A DNA stretch of 64,000 nucleotides from Lachnospiraceae bacterium (GCA_022483465.1 JAKVNF010000002.1:372001-436000); one strand, 5' to 3'. Shown: positions 52,554-62,090, numbered from the stretch's first letter. Notes: a model not told the origin generated them from the sequence alone. Numbers and translations are program-made.

Positions 52554-54353
52554 ATGGCGGAATTAAAGGAGAGAAAAGACTGCGATCCCAAGTATCAGTG
52601 GGATCTTACGACGCTTTATGAAAACGACAGCGCCTGGGAGAAGGACCTTGCGGCCCTGACCCCCGCCGCGGACGCGGTCGCCGCATTTCAGGGAAAGCTC
52701 AAGGATGCGAACGCGGTCCGCAGCTATTTTGACGCGGAGACCGACCTCGAGCGAAAGCTCGACAACGTCTACACCTATGCGATGCTGCGGCACGACGAGG
52801 ACACCGCAAAGAACGATGCCCAGGTGCTTCTCGCAAAGGCGGGGGCGGTCTATGCCCAGATCGCGGCGAGGATCAGCTTTGCAGAGCCCGAGCTCTTATC
52901 CCTCCCGGAGGCGGAGCTTTCGCACATCGCAGAGGATCCCCTCCTTGCCCCCTACCGGTATCTGATGAAAAAGCTCGTGGAGGAGAAGACCCACGTCCTC
53001 TCCGCCGAGAGTGAGACCCTCCTTGCCTCCTTCGGCGAGGTATTCCAGAGCCCCGCTGCCACCGCTTCGAGCCTGATGGACGCGGACCTGACCTTTGACG
53101 ACGCGAAAAACAGCAAGGGAGAGGCGGTGCCCGTCAACGAGTCGAACTTCATCCTCCTGGAGCAGTCCGAGGACCGGACCCTGCGGGAGAGCGCCTTCCA
53201 CTCCTTCTACAAGGGCTACCGCAGCCACATCAACACCTTTGCCTCCACCTACACCGGCACCGTGAAGGCGGCGGTCACCGAGGCGAAGATCCGGCACTAC
53301 GGCTCGAGCCGCGAGATGGCGATGGCCGCGGAGCGGATCCCGGTCTCCGTCTACGACAGCCTGGTGGAGACCGTGCGCCGGCACCTGCCCGCCATGTACC
53401 GGTATGTGGCCCTGCGCAAGAAGCTCCTGCACCTTCCGGAGCTCCACTACTACGATGTCTACACCCCGCTCGTTGCGAACTCCTCCCACCACTGGAGCTA
53501 CGACGAGGCAAAGAAGATGGTGCTGGACGCTCTTTCGCCCCTTGGAAAGCCCTACACGGACACCGTGGCAAAGGCCTTTGAGAGCGGCTGGATCGATGTC
53601 TATCCGAACAAAAACAAGCGGGGCGGCGCCTACTCCTCCGGGACCTATGACTCCAACCCCTTCATCCTGATGAGCTACACCGGGGACTACGAGTCCGTCT
53701 CCACGATCGCCCACGAGATGGGCCACTCGATGCACACGTACCTCGCCAAGAACACACAGCCCCCGCAGTACGCGGGCTACACCCTCTTTGTCGCTGAGGT
53801 GGCCTCCACGGTGAATGAGAACCTCCTGGTGGAGAAGCTCCTCTCCGACACCACCGACCCGAAGGAGCGGCTGTTTCTGCTGAACCAGTACCTGGAGGGC
53901 TTCAAGGGGACCGTGTTCCGCCAGACCATGTTTGCGGAGTTTGAGCAGAAGGCCCACGCCCTGGCGGAGGCGGGCGGCGCCCTGACCCCTGCTGCCCTGA
54001 ACGGAATCTACCGGCAGCTCGTCGCCGATTACTTCGGACCGGACCTGGTCATCGATGACGAGGTCGAGAGCGAGTGGGCGAGAATCCCCCACTTCTACCG
54101 GCCCTTCTACGTGTACAAGTACGCGACGAGTTACAGCGCCGCGGTGGCGATCGAGGAGAAGATCCGGAAAGAGCAGGACGCGGCGGCAAAGCCGTATCTC
54201 GAGTTCCTCTCCATGGGCGGCTCCGCGGATCCTCTGGACGAGCTGCGCCACGCCGGGGTCGACCTTGCCACCCCGGAGCCGGTGGAGCAGGCCCTGCAGA
54301 AGTTTGAGCGGATCCTGGACGAGGCGGAGAAGCTGGCGGAGACCCTCGCATGA
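52554..54353 (+). CDS. pepF: Oligoendopeptidase F (M3 family)
   Basis: 599 aa zinc metallopeptidase. Catalytic H387-E-M-G-H391 (TIAHEMGHSMHTYLA) and the third ligand Glu in FVAEVASTVNENLL. It cleaves short peptides in the cytosol. The start ATG 52554 has AAAGGAAG upstream. Full family length. Its stop overlaps the next start (ATGA). Confidence 0.96.
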   Translation: MAELKERKDCDPKYQWDLTTLYENDSAWEKDLAALTPAADAVAAFQGKLKDANAVRSYFDAETDLERKLDNVYTYAMLRHDEDTAKNDAQVLLAKAGAVYAQIAARISFAEPELLSLPEAELSHIAEDPLLAPYRYLMKKLVEEKTHVLSAESETLLASFGEVFQSPAATASSLMDADLTFDDAKNSKGEAVPVNESNFILLEQSEDRTLRESAFHSFYKGYRSHINTFASTYTGTVKAAVTEAKIRHYGSSREMAMAAERIPVSVYDSLVETVRRHLPAMYRYVALRKKLLHLPELHYYDVYTPLVANSSHHWSYDEAKKMVLDALSPLGKPYTDTVAKAFESGWIDVYPNKNKRGGAYSSGTYDSNPFILMSYTGDYESVSTIAHEMGHSMHTYLAKNTQPPQYAGYTLFVAEVASTVNENLLVEKLLSDTTDPKERLFLLNQYLEGFKGTVFRQTMFAEFEQKAHALAEAGGALTPAALNGIYRQLVADYFGPDLVIDDEVESEWARIPHFYRPFYVYKYATSYSAAVAIEEKIRKEQDAAAKPYLEFLSMGGSADPLDELRHAGVDLATPEPVEQALQKFERILDEAEKLAETLA

Positions 54354-55186
54354 TTCTTTTCATCGAGGCGCTCTACAAGGAGGCGGCACCGCTGATTCAG
54401 GCGCTCTCCCTAAAGCGCGACCCCGCCTGCACGGCCTTCCAGCGGTTTGCGGGAGAGGACGTGGTGCTGTATCTTTCCGGCACCGGGGAGAGCGCTGCCG
54501 CCTGCTGCGCGGGCTTTGCCCTGGGGCGGGAGGAAAATGTGTCCCACCTCGTCAACCTCGGCGCGGCAGCAGGGCCCGCCGGCACAAAGGGGATGCTCTT
54601 TCGGATCCTCTCCCTGGAGGATTTGGGGAGCGGGAAGCGGTATTACCCGGACCTTCTCCTTGCCGCGGATCTCCCGGAGGCGGCGCTTGTCACCAGCCCC
54701 CGGCCCGTGGGAAGGGAGGAGGTGCGCTCGGCAAATGGAAACGCCCCGCGCCCCGTCCTCTTTGACATGGAGGGCGCCGCCCTCTTTGCGGCGGCGGGGC
54801 GGTTTCTTGGCCCAGAGAAGATCCACATATTTAAGTTTGTCTCCGACGATGGGACTGCGGGCGCCCTCACCCCGGCGCTTCTTTCATCACTTGCGGAAGA
54901 GGCGGCGCCAAAGGTCCTCTCGTTTATCCGGAATCTCCCAGAAGAGCGGGCAGAGACCGCGCCCCCGGTGTCGGAGGAGGAGCTGGAGGAAACGGCAGCG
55001 CTGTTTTGCTGCTCCGCCGCCATGCGGCGGCGCCTCTACCAGATCCTCCTCTGGTGCCAGCTCTCCGGAGCGGATGCCGCGGGGGAGATTGCAAAGAGGA
55101 AGGAAGCTGGAGAACTCCCCGCCAAAGACCGCAGGGAGGGAAAGAAGGTGCTCGATGCCGTGGAACGAAGCCTTATCGGGGGATGA
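54350..55186 (+). CDS. Nucleosidase/nucleoside phosphorylase-like protein linked to SPL
   Basis: 278 aa. Residues 1-190 look like the MTA/SAH nucleosidase fold (VNLGAAAG, FDMEGAALFAAAGRF with the Met-Glu ribose-binding motif, FVSDDG with the catalytic Asp). The C-terminal ~80 residues are an added helical region. It overlaps pepF by 4 bp and the SPL-like gene by 32 bp. Possible role: cleaving 5'-deoxyadenosine or SAM by-products from the radical SAM neighbour; this is inference. Confidence 0.78.
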   Translation: MILFIEALYKEAAPLIQALSLKRDPACTAFQRFAGEDVVLYLSGTGESAAACCAGFALGREENVSHLVNLGAAAGPAGTKGMLFRILSLEDLGSGKRYYPDLLLAADLPEAALVTSPRPVGREEVRSANGNAPRPVLFDMEGAALFAAAGRFLGPEKIHIFKFVSDDGTAGALTPALLSSLAEEAAPKVLSFIRNLPEERAETAPPVSEEELEETAALFCCSAAMRRRLYQILLWCQLSGADAAGEIAKRKEAGELPAKDRREGKKVLDAVERSLIGG

Positions 55187-56198
55187 GCCCCGGTACCTGC
55201 CCCGCTTTTCCCACCTCTACGTGGAGGAGGGGGCGATGGAAGATCCCGTGACAAAACGCCTTCTTGCGGCTTTTCCGAGGGCCCAGGTGGTCCCGATCGC
55301 CCACTACAAGGACGTCTTCAACCGAAGGCGCCAGAACATCCTCCTCCAGCACCGCTGTCAGAACCTGATCGTCGCGGGAAGGCGGGAGAAATCCGTCTTT
55401 CCCGGGGCCCCGGTCTGCCAGAGCTTTGGAAACGAGCACTTTTACTACTGCTCGAGCGTCATGAACTGCCTCTACGACTGCAGCTACTGCTATCTAAAGG
55501 GGATGTACCCCTCGGGAAATCTGGTGGTCTTCGCGGACCTGGATCGGATCTTCGCCGAGGTGGAAACGCTCCTTGCCAAGTTCCCGGTGTACCTGTGCGT
55601 CTCCTATGACACGGACCTTCTGCCTCTCGAGGGCCTTCTCGGGTATGTCAGCCGCTGGTGCGCCTTTACAAAGGACCACCCGGGGCTCTCCATCGAGATC
55701 CGCACAAAGTGCGGAAGGCAGGACCTCTTTGCCAGCCTTCCCAAATCCGAGAGGGTGATCTTTGCCTTTACCCTCTCCCCCAAAGAGGTGATCTCCTCCT
55801 ACGAGCGGGGCGCGGGAAGCCTTGCGGAACGCCTTCTGGCGGCAAGGGCGGCAAAGGACGCCGGGTTTCCGATCCGGCTCTGCTTTGATCCCATGCTGGC
55901 CCTGCCGGGATGGGAGCGGGCATACGGGGAGCTCGTCGAAGAGACCGCAAAGACGATCGACCTTGCCGGTGTGCGGGACTTCTCCGTCGGGACCTTCCGG
56001 ATCTCGGACCAGTACCTTGCCGCCCTGCGCCGGTGTGAACCGGGCTGCGCCCTGGTCCAGTACCCCTTTGTGACAGACCACGGGACCTGCAGCTATCCGC
56101 CCGCCCTGGCAAAGCGGATGGAAGAGTTTCTTGCGGGGGAGCTTCGATCCCGGGATCCCGAAGCAAAGATCTTTTTCTGGGAGGAGCCTGCCACATGA
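55155..56198 (+). CDS. splB: Spore photoproduct lyase family radical SAM protein
   Basis: 347 aa. Radical SAM cluster C105-x3-C109-x2-C112 (NCLYDCSYCYL). C148 (VYLCVSYDTDLL) aligns with the Cys that donates hydrogen in Bacillus SplB (C141), and EIRTKC, FTLSPKEVISSYERG and LCFDPMLALPGWERAYGEL follow the family pattern. True SplB repairs the thymine dimer of UV-irradiated spores; whether this host sporulates is unknown, so 'SPL family' is the safe name. ATG 55155 with AAAGAAGG; overlaps both neighbours. Confidence 0.86.
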   Translation: MPWNEALSGDEPRYLPRFSHLYVEEGAMEDPVTKRLLAAFPRAQVVPIAHYKDVFNRRRQNILLQHRCQNLIVAGRREKSVFPGAPVCQSFGNEHFYYCSSVMNCLYDCSYCYLKGMYPSGNLVVFADLDRIFAEVETLLAKFPVYLCVSYDTDLLPLEGLLGYVSRWCAFTKDHPGLSIEIRTKCGRQDLFASLPKSERVIFAFTLSPKEVISSYERGAGSLAERLLAARAAKDAGFPIRLCFDPMLALPGWERAYGELVEETAKTIDLAGVRDFSVGTFRISDQYLAALRRCEPGCALVQYPFVTDHGTCSYPPALAKRMEEFLAGELRSRDPEAKIFFWEEPAT

Positions 56199-56920
56199 GA
56201 ACCGTATTCTTAACCGGCGCGTCCTCCGGGATCGGGGCTGCCATCGCAGAGAGCCTCCTCGAAGCGGGGGACTGCGTCTTCGGTGTCGGGCGGGACTTTT
56301 CCGGGACAAGCCCCGATATCCTGATCAACCCAGCCTTCCACCAAATCGCCCTGGACCTTCGGGACGAGAAAGCGGTGGAAGCGTGCCTTGCGGGGCTCTT
56401 TCAGGAGGGCGTCTCCTTTGACGTTTTGATCAACTGCGCCGGGAGCGCCTGGTACGGCCTCCACGAGGGGATTGCCCCGGAGCACATCCTTGAGATGACA
56501 GAAACCGACCTTGCCGTCCCGATGGTGCTCTCCGGGATCTTCCTTCGAAGGTTCCGGCAGCAGCGCCGGGGGACGATCCTCAACATCGCCTCGGTGACCG
56601 CCGCGACTTATGAAAATCCCCATGGCGCCGCTTACGGCGCCTGCAAAGCGGGGCTCCTCTCGTTCTCCCGAAGCATTTTTGCGGAGGCGAGAAAGTGCGG
56701 GGTGAAGGTGACCTGCATCCTGCCGGACATGACGGACACCCAGCTCTACCGGAACGCGGACTTTGCCGCCTCGAAGGAGGAGGGGTGCAGTCTCACCCCG
56801 GAGGATGTTGCGGGGGCGGTGCGCCTTGTGCTCGACGCCCCGGACCATCTGTGCGTGCCGGAGGTCGTCCTGACCCCCCAGTACCACAGAATTGAAAAGA
56901 AGAAACCAAACCAGAATTGA
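56195..56920 (+). CDS. Short-chain dehydrogenase/reductase linked to SPL
   Basis: 241 aa. Rossmann motif TGASSGIG (residues 7-14), NCAG near 88, catalytic Ser in NIASVTA and Y-x3-K in YGACKAG. Classical SDR length. Start overlaps the SPL-like stop by 4 bp. Substrate unknown; recurring linkage with the SPL-like gene suggests a shared task, but none is documented to my knowledge. Confidence 0.9.
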   Translation: MRTVFLTGASSGIGAAIAESLLEAGDCVFGVGRDFSGTSPDILINPAFHQIALDLRDEKAVEACLAGLFQEGVSFDVLINCAGSAWYGLHEGIAPEHILEMTETDLAVPMVLSGIFLRRFRQQRRGTILNIASVTAATYENPHGAAYGACKAGLLSFSRSIFAEARKCGVKVTCILPDMTDTQLYRNADFAASKEEGCSLTPEDVAGAVRLVLDAPDHLCVPEVVLTPQYHRIEKKKPNQN

Positions 56921-56930
56921 GGTAATCATC

Positions 56931-57338
56931 ATGAACCAGAGCGACGTATTGGAACAGGCAAAACAGCTGCGCAATGACCCGAAGGTCCACTACAACTGCG
57001 CCCAGGCGGTCTTTTGGCCCTTTGCAAGAAGGCAGGGCCTTACCGATGAGGCGGCCCTTGCGATCACCGCAAACTTCGGCGCCGGCATGCGGGCGGGCCT
57101 GACCTGCGGCGCCATCACAGGGGGCTTGATGGCCCTGGGTCTTTGCGGTGCGGGCGATCCCACGGATGCCCAGGAATTTCTCCGGAAGATGCGCGCGAAC
57201 CACGAGGGGATGAGCGCATGTTCCGAGCTTCTTGCCGCCAACGCAAAGACCGGCCGCCCCAAGAAGGCCCACTGCGACGACATGGTCTACGAGGCCGTGG
57301 AGCTGGTGGACGCCATGCTCCGGGAGCGGGGGGCATGA
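56931..57338 (+). CDS. C_GCAxxG_C_C family redox protein
   Basis: 135 aa. The conserved cysteines appear as YNCAQAV, then LTCGAITGG, LGLCGAG, SACSEL and HCDDMV. Members are thought to bind metal or take part in redox chemistry; no defined reaction is known. ATG 56931 (GAGGTAATC upstream) is 10 bp after the SDR gene and its stop abuts the next start. Confidence 0.88.
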   Translation: MNQSDVLEQAKQLRNDPKVHYNCAQAVFWPFARRQGLTDEAALAITANFGAGMRAGLTCGAITGGLMALGLCGAGDPTDAQEFLRKMRANHEGMSACSELLAANAKTGRPKKAHCDDMVYEAVELVDAMLRERGA

Positions 57339-57339
57339 G

Positions 57340-58329
57340 ATGATCTCCCTGAATGACTACCTGTATGACGGCAACACGGTGCTGAAGATCCTGCACTGCT
57401 ATTCCCGGGATCTGGAGCGAGTGTGCGAGCAGACGGGAAACGGCGTGGACGGGGTCCACGCGGACTTTCTCTCCGGCATGGCAAACCTCCTGGAGCACAA
57501 TGACTTTCTGACCTCCCAGTCCCAAAGGATCCGGGAGTTCTACCGGCTGATGGCAAACAAATACCCGTACCTCGCCTTCACCTTCCGGGGCAGGATCAAG
57601 TCCCTGATCCGGGCGGAGGAGAAGTTCAACGGGTACGTGGTGGAGGACGCCTCCGACGTCTATGAGAGAGAGCACCGCTTCCCGGACCCGGAGGAGATCC
57701 GGAGCTTCGTGGAGCGCTTCCGGGACCTCATCGCCTATCGGATCGTGATCTCCATGCCAAAGTGCCACCTAAAGCCCGGCGAGGACCCGGAAGAGGTGGA
57801 GCTGAACTACCTGTACGAGATCGCAAACATGCTGCCGCCCTTTATGCAGGAGCGGGGCTTTACGCCGGAGGCCTCGGGCCTTGCCCAGAAGGAGCACTCA
57901 CCGCTTTTGGACCCCGCCCTCTATCCCTACTACCGGGACTACATCGTCAACGGCCGGGGCACCGGCTACCGGTCCCTCCACATCTCCTTCTTCGACAACC
58001 TCTCCCAGACCTACCTGGAGCTGCAGCTGCGCACCAAGGCCATGGATGACTTCGCGGAGATCGGAGAGGCAAACCACAGCTTTTACGAGATGCAGCAGAA
58101 CGAGGAGCGGGCGCGCCGGGCGCCGGTGCCGGAGGGGGCCTGCGTCTACTTCGACGAGGCCTACCAGCGGGGGCTCCTGCTCCAGGGGATCGACTTCTCC
58201 AAGGTCGACGTCAACCTGTTTCGGGCCTTCGACCGCTACCGGATCAACGACGGGTGCGGGCTTTTGCAGGGCCGGCTGATCCTGCCCTATGAGCACCTGT
58301 CCCGGTTCCAGAACGACCTGATCGACTGA
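57340..58329 (+). CDS. RelA/SpoT-domain protein, possible (p)ppGpp synthetase
   Basis: 329 aa. GRIKSLIRAEEKFNGYV (ATP-binding side), RFRDLIAYRIVISMP, GYRSLHISFF and LELQLRTKAMDDFAEIGEANHSFYE are the core boxes of the RelA/SpoT synthetase domain (PF04607). There is no HD hydrolase, TGS or ACT domain. A ~90-residue N-terminal helical part and an insert of about 60 residues in the middle make it longer than small alarmone synthetases of ~220 aa. Whether it makes ppGpp is not certain. Last gene of the run. Confidence 0.8.
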   Translation: MISLNDYLYDGNTVLKILHCYSRDLERVCEQTGNGVDGVHADFLSGMANLLEHNDFLTSQSQRIREFYRLMANKYPYLAFTFRGRIKSLIRAEEKFNGYVVEDASDVYEREHRFPDPEEIRSFVERFRDLIAYRIVISMPKCHLKPGEDPEEVELNYLYEIANMLPPFMQERGFTPEASGLAQKEHSPLLDPALYPYYRDYIVNGRGTGYRSLHISFFDNLSQTYLELQLRTKAMDDFAEIGEANHSFYEMQQNEERARRAPVPEGACVYFDEAYQRGLLLQGIDFSKVDVNLFRAFDRYRINDGCGLLQGRLILPYEHLSRFQNDLID

Positions 58330-58389
58330 CAAAGATACATGCAGTTTCGACGCCTTGTGTTGATGTATCGTGCTTTGCCGGGCTCCGGA

Positions 58390-58419
58390 TTGCAAAGCCC
58401 TTGCGCCATCAGGTAGAAT
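58390..58419 (+). promoter_or_regulatory. Promoter of the HelD-like gene
   Basis: -35 TTGCAA (58390-58395), 18-bp spacer, -10 TAGAAT (58414-58419), about 54 bp before ATG 58473. Confidence 0.65.
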
Positions 58420-58472
58420 AGAATACTGACTCAGACGAAACCGGGAAGGAAAACAAGATACGGGAGTGACAT

Positions 58473-60527
58473 ATGGATCAGAAGACATTTGACGAGGAGC
58501 AGAAGCACCTCACCCAGGTATATGAAAAGCTGACAGCGGCCGATGCCGACCTCACCGCGCGCCTGGCCGAGCTCAACGCCACCGCGGAGGCGGACAAGAA
58601 GGACATCCTCTCGAACCTGCGCCTCGACACCGCCGACGACGAGGTCCAGTACGAGACCTACGGCGAGATCGAGACCTGGAACCGCTATATCGATGACTAC
58701 AACGTGCGGGCCGACGCGATGGGGGCACGGCTCAAGTCCGTGAAGGCGCTGCTCGCTTCGCCCTACTTTGCCCGGGTCACGATCCAGTTCGATCCGGAGG
58801 AGGAGCCCGAGGACTACTACATCGGCCGCGCCGCCTTCTCGGAGAACGGGTACGATCAGGTGGTGCTGGACTGGCGCAGTCCCCTGGCGGAGGTCTACTA
58901 CAACCAGGACAACGGCAAGACCTACTACACCGTGGACGGCAAGAAGGTCCCCTGCGACCTGCTGCTGCGGCGGCAGTTTGACCTTGCCAAAGACGTGCTC
59001 CACGGCTACTTTGACACCCAGGTCGCCATCGAGGACCCGCTCCTTCTCGCCTCCCTCCAGAAGACGAGGACCGACAAGATGCAGTCCATCACGGCGACGA
59101 TCCAGAAGGAGCAGAACGCCATCATCCGGTACCCCGATGTGCCGGTGATGCTGGTGAACGGCATCGCGGGCTCCGGAAAGACCTCGGTCCTTCTGCAGCG
59201 CATCGCCTACCTGTTCTACCATCAGAGAAAGACCCTGCGCCCGGAGAACGTGTACCTGATGACCTTAAACCCGGTGTTTCGCCAGTACATTGACAACGTG
59301 CTCCCGGACCTCGGGGAGGAGAACCCGGGCACAATGACGTGGCTGGAGTTTCTCCAGTACGTGCACAACCCGATCCCGGATCCCGGCCTTTCCACCGACG
59401 CGGCATCCCTCGAGAAGATCGACGAGGATCTTCCCGCCTTCCGCCTCGAGAAGGAGGACCTCATCTCGATCCGGCAGAAGGGGAAGACCATCCTCCACAC
59501 GGATCGGATCCTGGAGGTGCTGCGGCGCCATCCGAACCTGGCAACCGGCGTCCGGCTGATCCAGGTGGCAGAGGATGAGCTCGAGGACGAGATCAAGGCG
59601 GTGCTCAAAAAGAGAAGAGAGCAGGCCGACAAGACCCAGGGAGAGGAGGCTGCCCCCGCGGATCCAAGGGACGAGAACCAGATCGAAAACGACTTTGGCG
59701 GTGCCTTCGGTATGGTGCGGAGCTTTGGCTGGCTCAACCTGACCCACATCGCACAGCGCCTCCTCGGAAAGCGGCGCATCACCTCCATCGAGTGGTTTTA
59801 CCTCAAGATGGCGCTGACGGGGGAGTGCGACCGCAACGCCTCCTACGTCATGATCGACGAAGTGCAGGACTACACGAAGGCGCAGCTTCTGACCCTGGCA
59901 AAGTACTTTGTAAACGCAAGGTTTATGCTGCTTGGGGATGAGTTCCAGTCGATCCGGGACAACACCGTGACCTTTGCCGAGATCCACGATCTCTTTGACA
60001 AAGCGGGCAGGAAGGTCACAGAGCTTCCGCTTCGCACTTCCTACCGCTCCTCGCCGGAGATCACTTCGCTCTTTGCAGGCCTTTTACCCAGGGAGCAGCG
60101 GCTTTTGGCAAGTTCCGTGCAGCGCCCCGGCGTTGCACCGAAGATCACAGCCTTTGATGACCATGCCTCCTACGTGGAAGCGCTGCGGGGTGCCATCGAG
60201 GAAGCGGCAGGCCGGGATGGCCTTACCGCCGTTGTCTGCCGGGACCGCCGCACTTTCCAGAGCGTTGTGGACCTTCTCGGAAAGGATGCCATCGCGACGG
60301 TGGGCCGGGACGAGAAACTCCCGAAGCACGGCGTCTTTGCCATCGAGCTTGCCAACGCCAAGGGTCTGGAGTTCGACGGGGTGATCCTGCCGGATGCCAG
60401 CGCCAAGTACTACCCGGAGGATCTCCTGAGCCGGCACTGCCTCTATACGGCTCTCTCCCGGGCAACGACGGACCTGACGGTCCTTGCCGAGGGTGCGCTG
60501 ACACCGCTTTTGAACGAGGCCACTTGA
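58473..60527 (+). CDS. helD: HelD-like superfamily-1 helicase
   Basis: 684 aa. An N-terminal coiled-coil arm (residues 1-80) precedes LDWRSPLAEVYYN, typical of HelD. Walker A is GIAGSGKT (230-237), Walker B region VMIDEVQDYTKAQLL, then MLLGDEFQSIRDN, RTSYRSSPEIT and NAKGLEFDGVILPDA. In Bacillus HelD removes and recycles stalled RNA polymerase. Full length for the group. Confidence 0.9.
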   Translation: MDQKTFDEEQKHLTQVYEKLTAADADLTARLAELNATAEADKKDILSNLRLDTADDEVQYETYGEIETWNRYIDDYNVRADAMGARLKSVKALLASPYFARVTIQFDPEEEPEDYYIGRAAFSENGYDQVVLDWRSPLAEVYYNQDNGKTYYTVDGKKVPCDLLLRRQFDLAKDVLHGYFDTQVAIEDPLLLASLQKTRTDKMQSITATIQKEQNAIIRYPDVPVMLVNGIAGSGKTSVLLQRIAYLFYHQRKTLRPENVYLMTLNPVFRQYIDNVLPDLGEENPGTMTWLEFLQYVHNPIPDPGLSTDAASLEKIDEDLPAFRLEKEDLISIRQKGKTILHTDRILEVLRRHPNLATGVRLIQVAEDELEDEIKAVLKKRREQADKTQGEEAAPADPRDENQIENDFGGAFGMVRSFGWLNLTHIAQRLLGKRRITSIEWFYLKMALTGECDRNASYVMIDEVQDYTKAQLLTLAKYFVNARFMLLGDEFQSIRDNTVTFAEIHDLFDKAGRKVTELPLRTSYRSSPEITSLFAGLLPREQRLLASSVQRPGVAPKITAFDDHASYVEALRGAIEEAAGRDGLTAVVCRDRRTFQSVVDLLGKDAIATVGRDEKLPKHGVFAIELANAKGLEFDGVILPDASAKYYPEDLLSRHCLYTALSRATTDLTVLAEGALTPLLNEAT

Positions 60528-60553
60528 CAGCGGCTCTTTTCATCTGGTATGAT
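60524..60553 (+). promoter_or_regulatory. Promoter overlapping the helD stop codon
   Basis: Consensus -35 TTGACA (60524-60529), 18-bp spacer, -10 TATGAT (60548-60553). Transcription from here would begin near 60560 and run through the leader structure before the MATE gene. Confidence 0.78.
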
Positions 60554-60566
60554 GCGCCCTGCAAAA

Positions 60567-60661
60567 CCACATACCTTTAAAACCCGCTCTTTTGGGAGAG
60601 CGGGCTGTGGATTTTTCTGAGAACTTTTCGCCACACGGATTTTTCCGTGTGGCGTTTTTTT
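60567..60661 (+). promoter_or_regulatory. Attenuator-like leader with terminator upstream of the MATE gene
   Basis: First structure: CCACA (60567-60571) with TGTGG (60606-60610) enclosing CCCGCTCT/AGAGCGGG (60583-60604). Second: CGCCACACGGA (60629-60639) with TCCGTGTGGCG (60644-60654) and seven T, a strong terminator placed before the gene. TGTGG (60606) can also pair with CCACA inside the terminator, so the two folds may exclude each other. A third hairpin, GCGGGC/GCCCGC, precedes the ribosome site. Confidence 0.6.
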
Positions 60662-60695
60662 GTGGGCGGGCTCTGCCCGCAGAAAGGATGACGCC

Positions 60696-62060
60696 ATGAA
60701 TACCGACCGGCTCCGCACGCGGCGCGTGTTCCCCCTTGTGCTCTCCATGGGCATTCCCATGGCCTTTTCCATGCTGATCAATGCCCTCTACAACATCGTA
60801 GACGGCTACTTTGTGGCCAGACTCTCGGAACAGGCGATGACCGCCGTCTCCCTCGTCTTCCCGCTCCAGTACGCGGCCTCCGCGGCGGCGATCGGCACGG
60901 GCGTGGGCATCTCGGCGGCGGTCTCGTTCTTTCTCGGGGCGGGGGAGAAGGAGCGGGCAGATGATGCGGCCTCCGTGGGACTTCTCCTCTCGTTCCTGCA
61001 CGGGATCCTTTTGACGATCCTCATTCCGCTTCTCGGGCGCCCGTTTCTTCTTTCCTTCACAAAGGATGAGACGGTGATCAACTACGGGACGAGGTACTTA
61101 AACCTCGTCATGTCCTGCACCCTGGCCATGCAGGTGCAGCTCGTCTACGAAAAGCTCTACCAGTCGGTGGGGAAGATGCGGACTCCCGTCATCTGCCTTG
61201 CCTTGGGATGCATCTCCAACATCATCCTCGACCCCGTCCTGATCTTCGGCCTCGGGCCCTTCCCGGAAATGGGGATCGACGGCGCGGCCCTTGCCACCGA
61301 CTTTGGGACGATCCTGACCCTGGTGCTCTACCTGATTGTGAGCAGAAAGGGCCGCCTTCCCTTTGCACTCTCACCAAAGCGGGGCGCGATAAAGATCCGG
61401 CTTCTTGCCGGCAGGATCTACCGGGTGGGGATCCCCGCTGCCTGCTCCCTCCTTCTGCAGAGCATCATGGTGGCGCTCCTAAACGGGATCCTCGCCGCCT
61501 TTGGGGAGGACGGGGTGTTCGTCCTCGGCGTCTACTACAAGCTCCAGAGCTTTCTGTACCTGACCGCCTCCGGCGTCGTGCAGGGGATCCGCCCCCCGGT
61601 GTCCTACAGCTATGGGGCAGGGGATGTGAAGCGGGTCCGGGAGATCTTCAAGACGGCGAGCCTTGTGAACCTCGTCCTCATGCTGGTGGGCACGCTCCTT
61701 TGCCTGCTCGTGCCGGGACGGCTCTTTGCCCTCTTCACCAGCCGGAAGGAGGTCCTGGACCTCGGGAGCCGGGCCCTGCGGCTCATCTGCCTGGGCTTTC
61801 CGGTCTCCGCCCTCTCGGTGACCGCGGCGGGCACCCTGGAAGCCCTGGGGGAGGGCGCCTCCTCCTTTGTGATCTCGTTCCTGCGGTGCGTGGGGCTTTT
61901 GGTGCCCCTCGCCCTGGTCTTCTCTAAGATGGTCGGCATGGACGGCGTCTTTGCGGCCTTCCCGGCGGCGGAGGCGGTGGCCGCGGTGATCGCCTTTGTC
62001 CTGATCCGGCGCTCCCTCCTTTTGGCCGAGAAGCGACTTCGGCCCATGAATGCGGTATAA
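60696..62060 (+). CDS. MATE-family efflux transporter
   Basis: 454 aa, twelve helices. FPLVLSMGIPMAFSMLINALYNIVDGYFVARLSEQAMTAVSL is the standard MATE N-terminus, and GDVKRVREIF marks the second half. AGAAAGGATG precedes ATG 60696. It lies behind a promoter and terminator-containing leader, so conditional expression is likely. Substrate unknown. A TATAAT overlaps its stop codon. Confidence 0.93.
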   Translation: MNTDRLRTRRVFPLVLSMGIPMAFSMLINALYNIVDGYFVARLSEQAMTAVSLVFPLQYAASAAAIGTGVGISAAVSFFLGAGEKERADDAASVGLLLSFLHGILLTILIPLLGRPFLLSFTKDETVINYGTRYLNLVMSCTLAMQVQLVYEKLYQSVGKMRTPVICLALGCISNIILDPVLIFGLGPFPEMGIDGAALATDFGTILTLVLYLIVSRKGRLPFALSPKRGAIKIRLLAGRIYRVGIPAACSLLLQSIMVALLNGILAAFGEDGVFVLGVYYKLQSFLYLTASGVVQGIRPPVSYSYGAGDVKRVREIFKTASLVNLVLMLVGTLLCLLVPGRLFALFTSRKEVLDLGSRALRLICLGFPVSALSVTAAGTLEALGEGASSFVISFLRCVGLLVPLALVFSKMVGMDGVFAAFPAAEAVAAVIAFVLIRRSLLLAEKRLRPMNAV

Positions 62061-62090
62061 TGTTCTGCAGCGGCAGGGAGCGCAGACGGT

